Positions 10,283 through 11,607 of a stretch of 11,607 nt of DNA are shown here, piece by piece. This DNA comes from Alphaproteobacteria bacterium (lineage in GTDB: Bacteria; Pseudomonadota; Alphaproteobacteria; RF32; CAG-239): positions 1 to 11,607 of the forward strand of contig JAGCOI010000063.1 of NCBI GenBank assembly GCA_017645485.1, given 5' to 3'. Within the stretch, counting starts at the first letter, position 1, and every line of letters begins with the position of its first letter. The translations under genes and the position numbers were made by a program. The notes under the pieces are model-generated. The model saw nothing but the letters and a program-made list of their open reading frames with translations, was not told the DNA's origin and made no database searches.

Positions 10283-11607
10283 ATGAAAAATAAGGTGGCT
10301 GTCATCGGTGCGGGACTTGCCGGTTCGGAAGCGGCATGGCAACTTTCAAAACATTCCGTTTACGTTGATATATACGACATGAAACCTCAAAAATTTTCAC
10401 CGGCACATAAAAACACCGACTTTGCGGAACTTGTCTGTTCCAATTCTTTGCGCTCGGATGATTACATGCACAATGCCGTCGGCTTAATGCATGAAGAAAT
10501 GCGCCGTGCCGATTCGCTTATCTTAAACACCGCGGATAAAACAAAAGTACCGGCCGGCGGCGCGCTTGCCGTTGACAGACAGGCTTTTGCCGCTTCAATC
10601 ACAAAATCTCTTCAAAACAATCCGTTTATTCAAATTTATTCAAAAGAAATCTCGTCACTGACCGAACTTGATTATCCTTTAATTATCGTTGCCACGGGGC
10701 CGCTCACATCAGAGACCTTAGCTTGCGATATCTTAAACACCGTTCATCGGGAAACACTCTCGTTTTATGATGCGATTGCCCCTGTTGTTTACACCGAAAG
10801 CATAGATTTTTCAAAAGCATGGTATCAATCGCGCTATGATAAAGGCGATGCCAAAGACTATATCAATTGCCCGATGACGCAAGCTCAATACGAAACTTTT
10901 GTAACCGAGCTTTTAGGTGCCCAAAAAGTTGAGTTTCACACCTTTGAACAGCCGCAATATTTTGACGGATGTCTCCCGATTGAGGTAATGGCCGAACGTG
11001 GCTTTGAAACACTTCGTTTCGGTCCGATGAAACCTGTCGGGCTTACAAATCCGAATGCATCCGAAAAGCCCTATGCGGTGGTGCAACTTCGCCAAGATAA
11101 CGCACAAGATACCCTGCGCAACATGGTCGGTTTTCAAACCAAGTTAAAGCATTTCGAGCAAGAGCGTATTTTCCGTCTTATTCCGGGACTTGAACATGCC
11201 GAATTTGCAAGACTCGGCGGCATACATAAAAACACATTCATCAAAAGCCCGCTTGTGCTTGACAATTATTTAAGGCTCAAAACAAACCCGCGCATTATGT
11301 TTGCGGGGCAAATTACCGGTTGCGAGGGCTATGTTGAAAGCGCGGCCGTCGGTTATATGGCAGGTATTTTTGCAAGTGCATTCATTCAAAACAAAACGCC
11401 CGCCTTACCGCCGAAAACAACTTCATTCGGTGCCATGCTTGCCCATTTACAGGATATGCAAAATATTGAAAATTTTGGGCCCTTGAACTTCAATTTCGGC
11501 CTTTTTGAATATATGGAACCCGTCTTATTACCAATCGGTAAAGTAAAACTCCTCAAAGGTCTTGAAAAGAAAGAAGCTTATGCCACACGGGCACTTAATG
11601 CCTTATA
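10283..11607 (+). CDS. trmFO: Folate-dependent tRNA (uracil-54-C5)-methyltransferase TrmFO (3'-partial)
   Basis: TrmFO is a cytoplasmic flavoenzyme that methylates U54 of the tRNA T-loop, using methylenetetrahydrofolate as carbon donor and reduced FAD/NAD(P)H. The N-terminus has the FAD-binding Rossmann motif VIGAGLAGSEAAWQL (7-21). Family signatures follow: PAHKNTDFAELVCSNSLRSD (40-59) with C52, VPAGGALAVDR, ATGPLTSE, YINCPM, FDGCLPIEVMAERG with C230, FGPMKPVGL, PYAVVQLRQD, and near the end FAGQITGCEGYVESAA. C52 and C230 correspond to the two functional cysteines of Bacillus subtilis TrmFO (C53 and C226). 441 complete codons are present and the frame is still open at the window edge; as the family is usually about 435-470 residues, only a short C-terminal piece should be missing. 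It diverges from the ChpT unit. The related MnmG is excluded by length and by these TrmFO signatures. Confidence 0.97.
   Translation, partial: MKNKVAVIGAGLAGSEAAWQLSKHSVYVDIYDMKPQKFSPAHKNTDFAELVCSNSLRSDDYMHNAVGLMHEEMRRADSLILNTADKTKVPAGGALAVDRQAFAASITKSLQNNPFIQIYSKEISSLTELDYPLIIVATGPLTSETLACDILNTVHRETLSFYDAIAPVVYTESIDFSKAWYQSRYDKGDAKDYINCPMTQAQYETFVTELLGAQKVEFHTFEQPQYFDGCLPIEVMAERGFETLRFGPMKPVGLTNPNASEKPYAVVQLRQDNAQDTLRNMVGFQTKLKHFEQERIFRLIPGLEHAEFARLGGIHKNTFIKSPLVLDNYLRLKTNPRIMFAGQITGCEGYVESAAVGYMAGIFASAFIQNKTPALPPKTTSFGAMLAHLQDMQNIENFGPLNFNFGLFEYMEPVLLPIGKVKLLKGLEKKEAYATRALNAL

Overview
The window looks like a piece of chromosome from an AT-leaning alphaproteobacterium. RpoB and RpoC are of the proteobacterial type. 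A ChpT-like histidine phosphotransferase, a protein of the alphaproteobacterial CckA-ChpT-CtrA phosphorelay, is present, and so is a folate-dependent TrmFO, which many alphaproteobacteria carry. I cannot name a genus from sequence alone. The low G+C impression and the orphan repeat protein would fit a host-associated or gut lineage, but that is inference.

Layout. Bases 2-2640 hold the 3' two thirds of rpoB, starting just before the rifampicin-region motif [10 protein letters not shown]. Complete rpoC follows 18 bases later (2659-6846) behind a good Shine-Dalgarno. The rpoB frame breaks about 20 codons before its expected end: the family-like C-terminus is encoded in the -1 frame and stops at 2640, as if one T were missing from a T run near 2580. 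A strong hairpin with a T tract (6865-6900) closes the rpoBC unit and lies between rpoC and a convergent minus-strand gene (6905-8473). That gene encodes a 522-residue protein built from about a dozen helical repeats, several spaced exactly 26 residues apart; I recognise no family.

Next, a two-gene minus-strand unit runs from 10162 down to 8574. It begins with a secreted or periplasmic protein of unknown function (319 aa), and 14 bases later comes the ChpT-like phosphotransferase (204 aa). A 120-base divergent spacer separates this unit from plus-strand trmFO (from 10283), which runs off the window end a little short of its expected C-terminus.

How the genes relate. rpoB and rpoC encode the two large subunits of RNA polymerase. 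ChpT would pass phosphate from the kinase CckA to CtrA and CpdR. TrmFO makes 5-methyluridine-54 in tRNA. These are core functions that happen to lie together. The unexplained parts are the solenoid protein, the secreted partner of ChpT and the broken rpoB end. I found no mobile element, CRISPR array, tRNA or rRNA.
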